From Pseudomonas sp. MF4836 (GTDB lineage Bacteria; Pseudomonadota; Gammaproteobacteria; Pseudomonadales; Pseudomonadaceae): a stretch of 64,000 nucleotides of DNA. The translations under genes and the position numbers were made by a program. Under the pieces are notes generated by a model that saw nothing but the letters and a program-made list of their open reading frames with translations, searched no databases and was not told the DNA's origin. Positions 1 through 9,524 of this stretch are shown in pieces; position 1 is the first letter of the stretch, and every line of letters starts with the position of its first letter. Location of the stretch: positions 310,001-374,000 of the forward strand of contig NZ_MVOL01000004.1 of NCBI RefSeq assembly GCF_002018875.1, read 5' to 3'.

Positions 1-683
1 TCTTCGAACGCCAGGCGATGCTGGGCCCAGTGATGGCCGAGGGCGAGTTCGTCGACATCGGCGTCGGCCGGTGGGTGATGCAGGTAGCGAATCGCATCAT
101 CCAGCGGTGCCAGCTGGTAATCGCGCGCCAGCTCCTGCGGCAGCCAGTCGGGCAGGCTGCTCGGGCCTAGTAGGGCCAGGCTCTGCTGGCACAGCTGGCG
201 CAGGCGTTGCTGGGTCAGGCCTTCGGTGAGCGGGTAGATCGGGGTCAGGGTCTGGTCCACCGGAGGCGGCTCATCGCCGCTGATGGCGCGGTATTCCGGG
301 TGGTAAATCTCCAGCCCGGAAGCGCCGGGCCGGGCTTCGCCATAGCAGCGCACGCGTGTGCCGCGTTTCAGGCCGTCTTTCTGCGCATTGCTGAAGTGGT
401 AGAAGCGCAGGCTCAGCCCGCCGGTGCCGTCCTGCAGGCGGACCAGCAGGCTGCGGCGTTTGCCCATGACCACGTCGGCGCCGCTGACGGTGCCTTCGAT
501 CACCGCGTCCTGGCCCGGGCGCAGGGCGCCGATGGGCACCACGCGGGTGCGATCCTGGTAACGCAGGGGCAGGTGGAACAGCACGTCCTGGAGGTTTTCC
601 AGGCCGACCTTGGCCAGCTTTTCGGCCATGGCTTCGCCGACGCCCTTGAGTGCCGTGACCGGCACTTTCGACAGCTCAGTCAT
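1..683 (-). CDS. recG: ATP-dependent DNA helicase RecG, N-terminal part (cut by window edge)
   Basis: Reading the minus strand from the ATG at 683 gives MTELSKVPVTALKGVGEAMA, then a wedge/OB-type domain with LQDVLFHLPLRYQDRT, the usual start of RecG, which remodels stalled forks and Holliday junctions. Only about 227 residues are inside the window; the helicase motor domains lie before position 1. The gene begins 9 bp after the oxyR stop, so the two are probably co-transcribed, as is known for oxyR-recG in P. aeruginosa. The assignment comes from family recognition of the N-terminal sequence. Confidence 0.9.
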   Translation of the reverse strand, partial: MTELSKVPVTALKGVGEAMAEKLAKVGLENLQDVLFHLPLRYQDRTRVVPIGALRPGQDAVIEGTVSGADVVMGKRRSLLVRLQDGTGGLSLRFYHFSNAQKDGLKRGTRVRCYGEARPGASGLEIYHPEYRAISGDEPPPVDQTLTPIYPLTEGLTQQRLRQLCQQSLALLGPSSLPDWLPQELARDYQLAPLDDAIRYLHHPPADADVDELALGHHWAQHRLAFE

Positions 684-692
684 CGCGACGGC

Positions 693-1613
693 TTAGCTCG
701 CGGCAGGCGGCTTGGCCACCGAGCACAGGCGGATCGAGTCGGCGAGGATCTCGATCGCCTTGGGCCGTGGAAAGCTGGCGCGCCAGGCGATGGCCACGGT
801 GCGAAACGGCACGGGCGGGGTCAGCGGACGCACTTCGATCACGCCGGGGGCGTAATGATGGCTGTCCACCGCCGACAGCGGCAGGATCGAGATCCCCAGG
901 CCGGAGGCAACCATATGGCGAATGGTTTCCAGGGAGCTGGATTCCACCGTGGTGTGCTTGGCGCCGTCGTTGCCCTTGGTCAGGGTGGGGCAGGCTTCGA
1001 GCACCTGGTCGCGGAAACAGTGGCCTTCGCCGAGCAGCAGCAGGCTCTTGTCGTTGAGCAGGCTGGCGTCGATGGTGTCCTTCTGGGTCCATGGGTGGCC
1101 GGTGGGCATCAGCACATAGAAGGGTTCGTCGTACAGCGGCAGCGTGAGGACGTCGGCCTCATTGAACGGCAGGGCGATGATGATCGCGTCCAATTCGCCG
1201 TTGCGCAGCTTGTCACGCAGGACGTGGGTGAAGTTTTCCTCGATGTACAACGGCATCTGCGGCGCGACCCGGTGCAGTTGCGGAATCAGGTGCGGGAACA
1301 GGTAGGGGCCGACGGTGTAGATGGCGCCGACCTTCAGCGGGGCGGTCAGCTGGTTCTTGCCGGCCTGGGCCAGTTCGCGAATGCCCTGGGCCTGTTCAAG
1401 GACCTTTTGCGCCTGGGCCACGATGCCTTCGCCGACCGGAGTCAGGCGCACCGCGCTTTTGCTGCGCTCGAAAATCAGTACACCGAGCTCGTCTTCAAGT
1501 TTTTTCACGCCCACCGACAGGGTCGGCTGGCTGACGTGGCAACGCTCGGCCGCGTGGCCGAAGTGCTGCTCTTGGGCGAGGGTGACGATGTAGCGTAATT
1601 CAGTGAGGGTCAT
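693..1613 (-). CDS. oxyR: Hydrogen-peroxide-sensing LysR regulator OxyR
   Basis: LysR-type activator of catalase and peroxidase genes, switched on by an intramolecular disulfide. The 306-residue protein starts MTLTELRYIVTLAQ with the winged HTH (AAERCHVSQPTLSVGVKKLE, residues about 20-45). The two redox cysteines are visible in GHCFRDQVLEAC with the family spacing of eight intervening residues. The frame stays open upstream to 1697, but the ATG at 1613 matches the usual OxyR N-terminus. It is followed directly by recG. Confidence 0.95.
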   Translation of the reverse strand: MTLTELRYIVTLAQEQHFGHAAERCHVSQPTLSVGVKKLEDELGVLIFERSKSAVRLTPVGEGIVAQAQKVLEQAQGIRELAQAGKNQLTAPLKVGAIYTVGPYLFPHLIPQLHRVAPQMPLYIEENFTHVLRDKLRNGELDAIIIALPFNEADVLTLPLYDEPFYVLMPTGHPWTQKDTIDASLLNDKSLLLLGEGHCFRDQVLEACPTLTKGNDGAKHTTVESSSLETIRHMVASGLGISILPLSAVDSHHYAPGVIEVRPLTPPVPFRTVAIAWRASFPRPKAIEILADSIRLCSVAKPPAAS

Positions 1614-1728
1614 AGCGGGCGTCCATGAGGTGCGGGCCAAGCATACCGGCTGCAATCGATAGACGCACGTTATCAGACAGAGGGCGCAGTGCGACACCGG
1701 CTAATGCATGTTCGTCGCCGGCGGATAT

Positions 1729-1756
1729 GCAAAAGGCACCTTTCGGTGCCTTTTGC
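1729..1756 (-). terminator. Hairpin terminator after the exbB-exbD-tonB operon
   Basis: GCAAAAGGCACC and GGTGCCTTTTGC form a perfect 12-bp stem with a TTTC loop, 22 bp beyond the tonB stop. The stem carries its own A/T tracts, so it could stop transcription in both directions, separating tonB from the oxyR promoter region. Confidence 0.8.
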
Positions 1757-1777
1757 AGGGTGAGCTGGCTGAAGGGA

Positions 1778-2527
1778 TCAGCGGCGCCGTTTCTCCAGGG
1801 AGTAAACGAAGGGTGCCACGATCTCGATCGAGCCGTTGTTGAGCATGTCCGACGGCGGCTTGGGCAGCGGCTGGGCCTTGCGGATCATTTCCAGTGTGGC
1901 CCGGTCCAGATCGGCGTTGCCCGAGCGTCCCACCAGCTCGTAGGACAGCACATTGCCTTCGGCATCGACCACGAACCGCAGGCGGTTCAGGCCTTCCTTG
2001 CCCCGGGACTGCGCGCCTGGCGGGTACTTCTTGTACTTGGCCAGGTGCGCCAGCAGGGTGCCTTGCCAGCTTTCCTTGGCGGCCAATTGCGCAGGCGAAG
2101 GGCCCGGTGCCGGTTGCGCGGACTTGTCAGTCTTGGCGTTGGTCGGCGGTGCGTCGCTGGGTTTTTCCTCGCTGGGCTTTTCCTTGGTCGGCTCAGGCGG
2201 CTTTTCCACCGGCTTGGGTGGTTGCGGCTGGGGCTTGGGCTTGACCGGCTTGGGCACCGAGATCGTCGGCTTCGGCGCTTCAGCCAGCTTCGGCAGCGGC
2301 TGTTCTTCTACCGGAGCCGGTGGCTGCGGTGGCGTTATGACCTTGGGCGGTGCGGGAGGAGGCGGTGCCGGAACCGGCGCCAGCTCGATCATCATCGCCT
2401 GGGGTGGCAGTTCGACCGGTTGTGGCGACGACCAATTGAGGGCGAGCAAAATCGCCACCGCATGGACGCCCAGCACCACCGCCAGGCTACCGCTATAACG
2501 CGTCAGCTTTTGGCGCGTCGTGATCAT
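1778..2527 (-). CDS. tonB: TonB energy-transducing protein
   Basis: Periplasm-spanning protein that couples the proton motive force, harvested by ExbB-ExbD, to TonB-dependent outer-membrane receptors (siderophores, haem, vitamin B12). Its 249 residues show one N-terminal membrane anchor (SLAVVLGVHAVAILLALNW, about 14-32), a long proline/lysine-rich spacer (about 40-145) and a C-terminal TonB domain (WQGTLLAHLAKYKKYPPGA, then the GLNRLRFVVDAEGNVL strand). The start codon overlaps the exbD stop by four bases (ATGA), so translation is probably coupled. Confidence 0.93.
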   Translation of the reverse strand: MITTRQKLTRYSGSLAVVLGVHAVAILLALNWSSPQPVELPPQAMMIELAPVPAPPPPAPPKVITPPQPPAPVEEQPLPKLAEAPKPTISVPKPVKPKPQPQPPKPVEKPPEPTKEKPSEEKPSDAPPTNAKTDKSAQPAPGPSPAQLAAKESWQGTLLAHLAKYKKYPPGAQSRGKEGLNRLRFVVDAEGNVLSYELVGRSGNADLDRATLEMIRKAQPLPKPPSDMLNNGSIEIVAPFVYSLEKRRR

Positions 2528-2952
2528 TTCTTGGCTGCCGTCTCAAGTCCGACCAGGCCTACCTTCAAGTATCCGGCGGACCGCAGGGTATCCATCACGC
2601 TCATCAGGTCGCCGTAGTCCACGCCTTTATCGGCCTGGAAGAAGATCGTGGTGTCCTTTTTGCCTTGAGTCTTGGCATCGAGGGCGCCGCCGAGGGTTTC
2701 GGCCTTCACTTCGTCTTCGCCCAGAAACAGGCGCTGGTCGGCCTTGACGCTGAGGAACACCGGCTTTTCAGGGCGCGGTTCAGGCTTGGCAGTGGAGGCC
2801 GGGAGGTCGACCTTGATGTCCACAGTGGCCAGGGGTGCCGCCACCATGAAGATGATCAGCAGCACCAGCATCACGTCGATAAACGGCGTGACGTTGATTT
2901 CATGGTTCTCGGCGAGATCGTCGTCAGCGCCTTCTTTCAAATGCAAGCCCAT
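2524..2952 (-). CDS. exbD: Biopolymer transport protein ExbD
   Basis: 142-residue inner-membrane subunit of the ExbB-ExbD proton channel that energises TonB. It has a short cytoplasmic N-terminus, a single membrane helix (about 23-44) with the essential protonatable aspartate in NVTPFIDVMLVLL (D26), and a periplasmic domain ending in a SAGYLKVGLVG strand. It lies 6 bp after exbB and overlaps tonB by 4 bp. Confidence 0.94.
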   Translation of the reverse strand: MGLHLKEGADDDLAENHEINVTPFIDVMLVLLIIFMVAAPLATVDIKVDLPASTAKPEPRPEKPVFLSVKADQRLFLGEDEVKAETLGGALDAKTQGKKDTTIFFQADKGVDYGDLMSVMDTLRSAGYLKVGLVGLETAAKK

Positions 2953-2958
2953 GGCTGA

Positions 2959-3951
2959 TTACCCTACTTTGACCACGTGGGGTTGTGTGGAGCGCTCAGT
3001 GGTCGGCAGGTGATCGAGATCACGGCTGACCAGCAACAGGACTTCAGCAGAGGCGTCCGACACCTGCGCCTTGTAACCGGCGATGGAGCGGGCGAAGACG
3101 TTGTAGATCACTACGGCCGGGATCGCTGCAACCAGGCCCAGGGCCGTGGCCAGCAGGGCTTCGGCGATACCTGGTGCAACCACCGCGAGGTTGGTGGTCT
3201 GGGTTTTGGCGATGCCGATAAAGCTGTTCATGATGCCCCACACGGTGCCGAACAGACCGACGAAGGGTGCGGTGGAACCAATGGTTGCCAGCACGCCGGT
3301 GCCGCTGCTCATGTTGCGGCCGCAGGCAGCTACCAGGCGCTCAAGGCGGAAGCTCACGCGTTCCTTGATGCCTTCCTTCTCCCGGCTGTTGGCCGACAGG
3401 CGCATTTCTTCAAGGGCGTCGTGGACCAGCAGGTTGGCCAGGGTGCCTTCCTTGGTCGCGGTGGCGCTGGCTTCCTTGAGGGTGGTGGCCTTTTTCAGGC
3501 TGAGGATTTCACCGCGCAGACGACGCTTGGCGCCCATCAGCTCGAAGCCTTTGGCGATCCAGATGGTCCAGGTGATGATCGAGGCGATGGCCAGGCCGAT
3601 CATCACGATCTTCACAATGATGTCGGCGTTCTGGTACATGCCCCACGGCGACAGGTCATGGGCCATGCCCAGGGTGTTGTCGGCTTCGAGTACTTCAGGA
3701 ACGTCTTCTGCAGCTTCGCCTTGGGCCGGGGTCTGGGCCGGGTCGGTGGCGGCCGGAGTCACGACCGGTGCGGCAGGTTCGGCCGGTGCATGGGTGGCGT
3801 TCGCGGCTGGCGCGGTGGCCGGTGCCTGTGCGTCGGCGAAGGCTGCGCTCGGTGCCAGTACCAGGCTGAACAACAACGCTGCAACCGCGCTCATGGCGCG
3901 CAGCGGGCTTGGGCGTTTGGTTGGCGAAGCGGAGAGTTGATTGGGTGTCAT
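2959..3951 (-). CDS. exbB: TonB-system energizer ExbB (long form)
   Basis: MotA/TolQ/ExbB-type proton-channel protein. The 330 residues comprise a cleavable signal-like segment (MSAVAALLFSLVLAPSAAFA), an Ala/Pro-rich periplasmic stretch to about 85, then three membrane helices near 110-135, 215-245 and 255-285, with the family motif GLFGTVWGIMNSF. It is about 90 residues longer than E. coli ExbB, and the extra part is the exported N-terminus typical of many Pseudomonas ExbB proteins. First gene of the exbB-exbD-tonB operon. The AT-rich upstream region (about 4010-4075) may hold iron control, but I see no convincing Fur box there. Confidence 0.93.
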   Translation of the reverse strand: MTPNQLSASPTKRPSPLRAMSAVAALLFSLVLAPSAAFADAQAPATAPAANATHAPAEPAAPVVTPAATDPAQTPAQGEAAEDVPEVLEADNTLGMAHDLSPWGMYQNADIIVKIVMIGLAIASIITWTIWIAKGFELMGAKRRLRGEILSLKKATTLKEASATATKEGTLANLLVHDALEEMRLSANSREKEGIKERVSFRLERLVAACGRNMSSGTGVLATIGSTAPFVGLFGTVWGIMNSFIGIAKTQTTNLAVVAPGIAEALLATALGLVAAIPAVVIYNVFARSIAGYKAQVSDASAEVLLLVSRDLDHLPTTERSTQPHVVKVG

Positions 3952-4140
3952 GCTGGCCGGACCTGAGAGAGGAAAGAGGTAAATGTCCTTCTAGGCCTCG
4001 CGGGGCCGAGAACAATTTGGGCGCTTATTATTGCAAGTAATTCTTGTTAACAAAAGTAATAGAGTATCTTTTTTTCCTTGATTGCTAGCCGCTCGTCCAT
4101 CGCCGCGGCTAGTCTTGAGCTTTGCGAACGGAGTTTAGTG

Positions 4141-4992
4141 ATGCCCGCCCTTTCTGTTTTGATCGCCGGTTGTGGTGATGTCGGCAGCCGCCTGGCCAGT
4201 CAATTGCTTGTCGAGGGTTGGCAGGTTCATGGCTTGCGCCGCAACGTTTCACGCTTGCCGGACGGGGTCATTGGCGTTGCCGGTGATCTGTTCAACGCCC
4301 AATGCCCTCCGACCTGGCCCAGCGCTCCCCTGGATTACCTGGTGTACTGCGCTGCTGCCACCGAGCATGACGAAGCGGGCTATCGCGCCGCCTATGTCGA
4401 GGGTCTGCAACACGTGTTGAGCTGGCTCAAGCAGCACGGCCAGCAGCCCAGGCGCCTGCTGTTTGTGTCCAGCAGCAGTGTCTACGGGCAGAAAGACGGC
4501 GAATGGGTTGATGAAACCTCAGCCACCGAAGCCAGCGGTTATTCCGGGCGGCTGATGCTGGAGGCGGAGCAAGTGGCGCTGCACAGCGGCATCCCCGCCA
4601 GCCTGGTGCGCCTGACCGGCATTTACGGTCCCGGCCGCGAATGGTTGCTGACCCAGGTCCGCCAAGGCTATCGGGTGGCGATCGACCCGCCTTTGTATGG
4701 CAATCGGATTCATGCGGATGACGCTGCAGGCTTGCTGGCGTTCCTGATGCAGGCCGATCAGCGCGGAGTGGCGCTGGAAGACTGCTATATCGGCGTCGAC
4801 GATGCGCCGGCGCCGTTGGCGGAGGTCGTGGGTTGGCTGCGCGAATACCTGGGGGTCACCGAATGGGCCGACGACGCCAGTGTGCGGCGTGCCGGCAGCA
4901 AGCGCTGCAGCAACGCCCGGGCTCGGGCGCTGGGCTGGGTGCCGCGTTACTTGAGTTACCGCGAAGGCTACGCGGCAATACTGAAAGGGTGA
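4141..4992 (+). CDS. Extended short-chain dehydrogenase / epimerase-like protein (YeeZ type)
   Basis: 283-residue NAD(P)-binding Rossmann protein beginning SVLIAGCGDVGSRLASQLL, the glycine-rich nucleotide motif. Further SDR features are the LLFVSSSSVYGQ strand with catalytic-type Ser/Tyr and the VRLTGIYGPGR segment of sugar epimerases. The substrate cannot be read from sequence. The ATG at 4141 is chosen because GGAG precedes it by about 10 bases; the frame is open from 4078 but has no ribosome site there. It is divergent from exbB and followed by a palindromic intergenic repeat. Confidence 0.8.
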   Translation: MPALSVLIAGCGDVGSRLASQLLVEGWQVHGLRRNVSRLPDGVIGVAGDLFNAQCPPTWPSAPLDYLVYCAAATEHDEAGYRAAYVEGLQHVLSWLKQHGQQPRRLLFVSSSSVYGQKDGEWVDETSATEASGYSGRLMLEAEQVALHSGIPASLVRLTGIYGPGREWLLTQVRQGYRVAIDPPLYGNRIHADDAAGLLAFLMQADQRGVALEDCYIGVDDAPAPLAEVVGWLREYLGVTEWADDASVRRAGSKRCSNARARALGWVPRYLSYREGYAAILKG

Positions 4993-4994
4993 TT

Positions 4995-5077
4995 CTGTAG
5001 CTGCCGCCGAGCCCGCGAGGTTGCGCTGGCCCAGCGCAACGCCGCTATTCCGGCAAAGGCTCAGCGTGCGGCTACAG
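4995..5077. repeat. REP-like palindromic intergenic repeat
   Basis: Outer arms CTGTAGC (4995) and GCTACAG (5071) enclose a second perfect palindrome, GTTGCGCTGG/CCAGCGCAAC at 5020-5040 with a one-base loop. This resembles the extragenic CTGTAGCCGC repeats common in P. fluorescens-group genomes; a related copy lies at 46555-46639. It sits between convergent genes and may also help terminate transcription. Confidence 0.7.
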
Positions 5078-5080
5078 CCG

Positions 5081-5821
5081 TTATTGCTTTTCCAGCAGCC
5101 ACTGACGAGTGCCGGGTGCCAGGGATGGCACTTCATCCGCCTGGGCGGTATTGACCGCCTGGAAGATTTCCAGCTGCTTGTCCTTGCGTACAAAGATCCA
5201 GGCGTTGCCCTGGCCATTTTGCTGGAGCCAGAGGTTATCGTTGCCGCCACTCATGGACGCGCAGTCTCCGGCCAGGCACAGGGCGTAACGATCAGCCCCC
5301 GGTAGGCCCTGGACCGCGCCGTCGCCCTGGAACTGCACGGTGGAGCCTTCCCCCGGGCCGCTGAGGATTTTCCAGGAGCCGCCCATATACGCCGTATAGA
5401 GCGCGCGCTCGAAGTTGGCGCCCAGGGGTGCCCCTTCCGGCGCAGGATCCTTGGGACGGTCGAAGACCTGTTCGGGTTCGTTGTCGTTCGCTGCTTGCAG
5501 CAGTTGTTTGCCGTCGCGCTTCAGTTCAGTAGCGGAGCTGCCGTAGAAGTCGACTTTCCAGCTGCCGGCGGGGTCGGCAATGACCTTGCCTTCGGCAATT
5601 TCGAAACCGTTGGTGTAGCGGGCCTGGCCGGCGCGGGTGTTGACCTCCCACTCCAGGTTCGGGCCGTAGGCTTGCAGCGCTTCACGCAAAGGGCCGCCCT
5701 TGGAGGCCGCGTCGATCGCAACCTGGTTGATCCAGGTGCCGCCGACATCAGTTTTGGCGGGGTCGCTGGCGCAACCGCCGAGCATGACGGCGAGCAGCGA
5801 GAAAGCTAGCGCTTTGCGCAT
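5081..5821 (-). CDS. Predicted lipoprotein of unknown function
   Basis: 246 residues with a lipoprotein signal peptide (MRKALAFSLLAVMLGGCAS, lipobox LGGC with Cys17). The residue after Cys is Ala, which does not suggest inner-membrane retention, so an outer-membrane location is likely. No catalytic motif is recognised. The mature part has a GTWINQ start and a repeated W-K pattern (GSWKVDF, GSWKILS) suggesting a beta-rich fold. It is 55 bp downstream of ridA on the same strand and may share its transcript. Confidence 0.7.
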   Translation of the reverse strand: MRKALAFSLLAVMLGGCASDPAKTDVGGTWINQVAIDAASKGGPLREALQAYGPNLEWEVNTRAGQARYTNGFEIAEGKVIADPAGSWKVDFYGSSATELKRDGKQLLQAANDNEPEQVFDRPKDPAPEGAPLGANFERALYTAYMGGSWKILSGPGEGSTVQFQGDGAVQGLPGADRYALCLAGDCASMSGGNDNLWLQQNGQGNAWIFVRKDKQLEIFQAVNTAQADEVPSLAPGTRQWLLEKQ

Positions 5822-5876
5822 GATGAAATCCTTTCAAAGCAAAGTCGGCGCAGCCTGGGACGCTGCGCCGCGGGTG

Positions 5877-6257
5877 TTACTCGATGACCAGAATGGCATC
5901 CATCTCAACCTGCGCACCCTTTGGCAGGGCGGCGACGCCGATGGCGGCGCGGGCAGGGTAAGGCTGTTCGAAGTACTTGCCCATGATCTCGTTGACCTTG
6001 GCGAAGTGGCTCAGGTCGGTGAGGAAGATGTTCAGCTTGACGATGTCCTTGAACGAACCGCCGGCGGCTTCGGCAACCGACTTCAGGTTCTCGAACACCT
6101 GGACGGTCTGGGCTTCGAAGCCTTCGACCAGTTCCATGGTTTTTGGGTCGAGGGGGATCTGGCCGGACATGTACACGGTGTTGCCAGCCTTGATCGCCTG
6201 GGAATAGGTGCCGATGGCAGCAGGCGCTTTGTCGCTGGTGATAACAGTCTTGGTCAT
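5877..6257 (-). CDS. ridA: Enamine/imine deaminase RidA
   Basis: 126-residue YjgF/YER057c/UK114 protein that hydrolyses reactive 2-aminoacrylate-type enamines released by PLP enzymes. The family signature near the C-terminus ([21 protein letters not shown]) contains the conserved arginine that binds the carboxylate, and [11 protein letters not shown] lines the trimer interface. It lies 39 bp downstream of spoT, the usual spoT-ridA association. Confidence 0.93.
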   Translation of the reverse strand: MTKTVITSDKAPAAIGTYSQAIKAGNTVYMSGQIPLDPKTMELVEGFEAQTVQVFENLKSVAEAAGGSFKDIVKLNIFLTDLSHFAKVNEIMGKYFEQPYPARAAIGVAALPKGAQVEMDAILVIE

Positions 6258-6296
6258 TTATGAGTCCTTGTAAGTGACGATGGCTTATGTGAGGCG

Positions 6297-8402
6297 CTAC
6301 GCGCGCATGCGGGTGATGCGAATCACCCCGGTCAGGGCGCGGAGTTTCTTGATCACGCGGGCCAGGTGCACGCGGTCGTGCACGCTGACCACCAGTTGGA
6401 CCACGCTGATGCGACCATCGCGTTCATCCATGCTGATTTTCTCGATATTGCCGTCGGCGGCGTTGACGCTACTGGCCAACAAGGCAATCAGGCCACGCTG
6501 GTGTTCCAGCTCGACCCGCAGTTCGACGTTGAATTCGCCGGTGACATCCTTGGCCCACGAGAGCTGGATGCATTTTTCCGGGTTGTGGCGGATTTCGCTG
6601 ATATTGCGGCAGTTGTCCAGGTGCACCACCATCCCCTTGCCGGCGGACAGGTGGCCGACGATCGGGTCGCCCGGGATCGGCGTGCAGCACTTGGCGTAGC
6701 TCAGCACCAGGCCCTCTGTGCCGCGAATCGCCAGCGGGCCTTCCGGGCTTGGCAACTGTTCGCCCTCGCCGAGCAGGCGGCGGGCCACCACATAGGCCAT
6801 GCGATTGCCCAGGCCGATGTCTTCGAGCAGATCTTCGATCAGTTCCAGGCGGTATTCGTGGAGCATCGCCTGGATGCGTTCGGCCGGGATCTTTTCCAGC
6901 GAACTGTCGAAACCGTTGAGCACCTTGTTCAGCAGGCGCTCACCGAGGCTGATGGATTCGGAGCGGCGCTGCAGCTTCAGGGCGTGGCGAATATGGGTGC
7001 GGGCCTTGCCGGTGACCACGAAGTTGAGCCAGGCCGGATTCGGCCGGGCGCCAGGGGCACTGACGATCTCCACCGTGGAGCCGCTTTGCAGCGGTTCGGA
7101 CAGCGGTGCGAGACGGCGGTTGATGCGGCAGGCAATGCAGCTGTTGCCGACGTCGGTGTGCACCGCGTAGGCGAAGTCGACGGCCGTGGAGCCTTTGGGC
7201 AGCTCCATGATCCGGCCTTTGGGCGTGAACACGTAGACCTCGTCCGGAAACAGGTCGATCTTCACGCTTTCGATGAATTCCAGGGAGTTGCCAGCGCGTT
7301 GCTGCATCTCCAGTACACCCTTGACCCATTGGCGGGCGCGGGCGTGGGTGCCTTTTGGCTGCTCGTCGCCACTGGATTTGTACAGCCAGTGCGCGGCGAT
7401 GCCGTTGTTGGCCATCTCTTCCATTTCCCGGGTGCGGATCTGGATCTCGATCGGCACGCCGTGCATACCGAACAGGGTGGTATGCAGCGATTGGTAGCCG
7501 TTGGCCTTGGGAATCGCGATGTAGTCCTTGAAGCGTCCCGGCAGCGGTTTGTACAAATTATGTACAGCGCCCAGCACGCGATAGCAGGTGTCTACCTTGT
7601 CGACGATGATGCGGAACGCGTAGACGTCCATGATCTCGTTGAAGGCCCGACGCTTGCCGCGCATCTTCTTGTAGATGCCGTAGAGGTGTTTCTGCCGGCC
7701 GCTGACCTCACCCTGGATACCGTCGATGGCCAGGCAGTGACTGAGGGATTCTTCGATCTTGTTGACGATTTCCTTGCGGTTGCCCCGGGCGCGCTTGACG
7801 GCCTGATAGATCCGCGCGGAACGCATCGGGTGCATGGCCTTGAAACCAAGGTCTTCGAATTCGATGCGGATGGCATGCATGCCCAGCCGGTTGGCGATGG
7901 GGGCATAGATTTCCAGGGTTTCCTTGGCGATGCGCCGGCGCTTTTCGCCGGACAGCACTTCCAGGGTCCGCATGTTATGCAGGCGGTCGGCCAGCTTGAC
8001 CAGGATCACGCGAATGTCGCGGGCCATGGCCATGGCCATTTTCTGGAAGTTTTCAGCCTGGGCTTCGGCCTTGGTCTCGAAGTTCATCTGGGTCAGTTTG
8101 CTGACCCCGTCGACCAGTTCGGCCACGGTTTCGCCGAACTGCGCTGAAAGCGCTTCCTTGGCAATACCGGTGTCTTCAATCACGTCATGCAGCATGGCCG
8201 CCATCAGGCTCTGATGGTCCATATGCATGTCGGCAAGAATATTCGCCACCGCCAATGGGTGCGTGACGTACGCCTCGCCGCTGCGGCGGCGTTGGCCGTC
8301 GTGGGCTTGTTCGGCGTAGAAATACGCTCGGCGGACCAGGTTGACCTGGTCCGTGCCGAGATAGGTCGATAAGCGATCGGCGAGGGCGTCTATGCTCGGC
8401 AT
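6297..8402 (-). CDS. spoT: Bifunctional (p)ppGpp synthetase/hydrolase SpoT
   Basis: Stringent-response enzyme making and degrading (p)ppGpp. The 701 residues (family about 702) show an HD hydrolase domain with HDVIEDT (about 70-80), a synthetase domain (IPKANGYQSLHTTLFG, about 300), a TGS domain (VYVFTPKGRIMELPKGSTA, about 390) and a C-terminal ACT domain (about 630-701). It lies 57 bp after rpoZ, the standard gammaproteobacterial rpoZ-spoT order. Confidence 0.96.
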   Translation of the reverse strand: MPSIDALADRLSTYLGTDQVNLVRRAYFYAEQAHDGQRRRSGEAYVTHPLAVANILADMHMDHQSLMAAMLHDVIEDTGIAKEALSAQFGETVAELVDGVSKLTQMNFETKAEAQAENFQKMAMAMARDIRVILVKLADRLHNMRTLEVLSGEKRRRIAKETLEIYAPIANRLGMHAIRIEFEDLGFKAMHPMRSARIYQAVKRARGNRKEIVNKIEESLSHCLAIDGIQGEVSGRQKHLYGIYKKMRGKRRAFNEIMDVYAFRIIVDKVDTCYRVLGAVHNLYKPLPGRFKDYIAIPKANGYQSLHTTLFGMHGVPIEIQIRTREMEEMANNGIAAHWLYKSSGDEQPKGTHARARQWVKGVLEMQQRAGNSLEFIESVKIDLFPDEVYVFTPKGRIMELPKGSTAVDFAYAVHTDVGNSCIACRINRRLAPLSEPLQSGSTVEIVSAPGARPNPAWLNFVVTGKARTHIRHALKLQRRSESISLGERLLNKVLNGFDSSLEKIPAERIQAMLHEYRLELIEDLLEDIGLGNRMAYVVARRLLGEGEQLPSPEGPLAIRGTEGLVLSYAKCCTPIPGDPIVGHLSAGKGMVVHLDNCRNISEIRHNPEKCIQLSWAKDVTGEFNVELRVELEHQRGLIALLASSVNAADGNIEKISMDERDGRISVVQLVVSVHDRVHLARVIKKLRALTGVIRITRMRA

Positions 8403-8459
8403 GCTGACTCCTGCCGTAAGCTGTATTCCCGCGCCGTGCTACGTCGACCAGGCATAGGC

Positions 8460-8723
8460 TTAGACGGCCTCGTTGGACTCGTCCTCGAACGCTGCGAACA
8501 GCGGTTCGTCTTCAACGATCTCAGCGTTGGCAATGAACTCGTAGCTCATCAGGCCTTCGGCAATTTCACGCAGGGCTACAACGGTAGGCTTGTCGTTTTC
8601 CCACTGAACCAAGGGCTCTTTGCCGCCGGTGGCCAGTTGACGGGCACGCTTGGTAGAGAGCATGACCAGCTCAAAGCGGTTTTCCACGTGTTCTAGGCAG
8701 TCTTCAACGGTTACGCGGGCCAT
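8460..8723 (-). CDS. rpoZ: RNA polymerase omega subunit
   Basis: 87-residue omega subunit ([20 protein letters not shown], then [12 protein letters not shown]), which helps fold and assemble the beta' subunit and in many bacteria forms part of a ppGpp site. The ATG at 8723 is preceded by GAGGAAT; the frame is open further upstream but the family begins here. Next gene downstream is spoT. Confidence 0.96.
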   Translation of the reverse strand: MARVTVEDCLEHVENRFELVMLSTKRARQLATGGKEPLVQWENDKPTVVALREIAEGLMSYEFIANAEIVEDEPLFAAFEDESNEAV

Positions 8724-8786
8724 GGTATTCCTCGGAGCGAATGCAATATGCGCGCTGCCCGGTTGGGCGAGCGGACTCAACAGTTT

Positions 8787-8823
8787 AAAAAATCACCAGC
8801 GATTAGGGAAGCGCTGATTTTTT
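8787..8823 (-). terminator. Terminator after gmk
   Basis: AAAAAATCA-C-CAGCG and CGCTG-ATTTTTT form an interrupted stem with A/T-rich flanks, about 70 bp beyond the gmk stop. It separates the yicC-gmk unit from rpoZ. Confidence 0.65.
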
Positions 8824-8891
8824 GACCAGGCCCTGCAACGCGCTGCAAGTGCCAATGTAAAGCGCTTGCAGCGGTTTTGGGAAGTGCTGTT

Positions 8892-9524
<633 letters not shown>

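Noticed and set aside
207..1598. Long plus-strand frame opposite recG and oxyR
   Set aside because: Low-complexity, His/Gly/Ala-rich composition and complete overlap with two convincing genes on the other strand; it is an antisense frame of high-GC DNA. Similar long frames opposite tonB, spoT, gmk, argB, algC, dadA, rep and the MCP were set aside for the same reason.
3960..4080. Possible Fur box upstream of exbB
   Set aside because: The AT-rich spacer suggests iron control, but no segment fits the 7-1-7 Fur pattern nearly as well as the site at 40090; TTATTATTGCAAGTAATTC is too weak to call.
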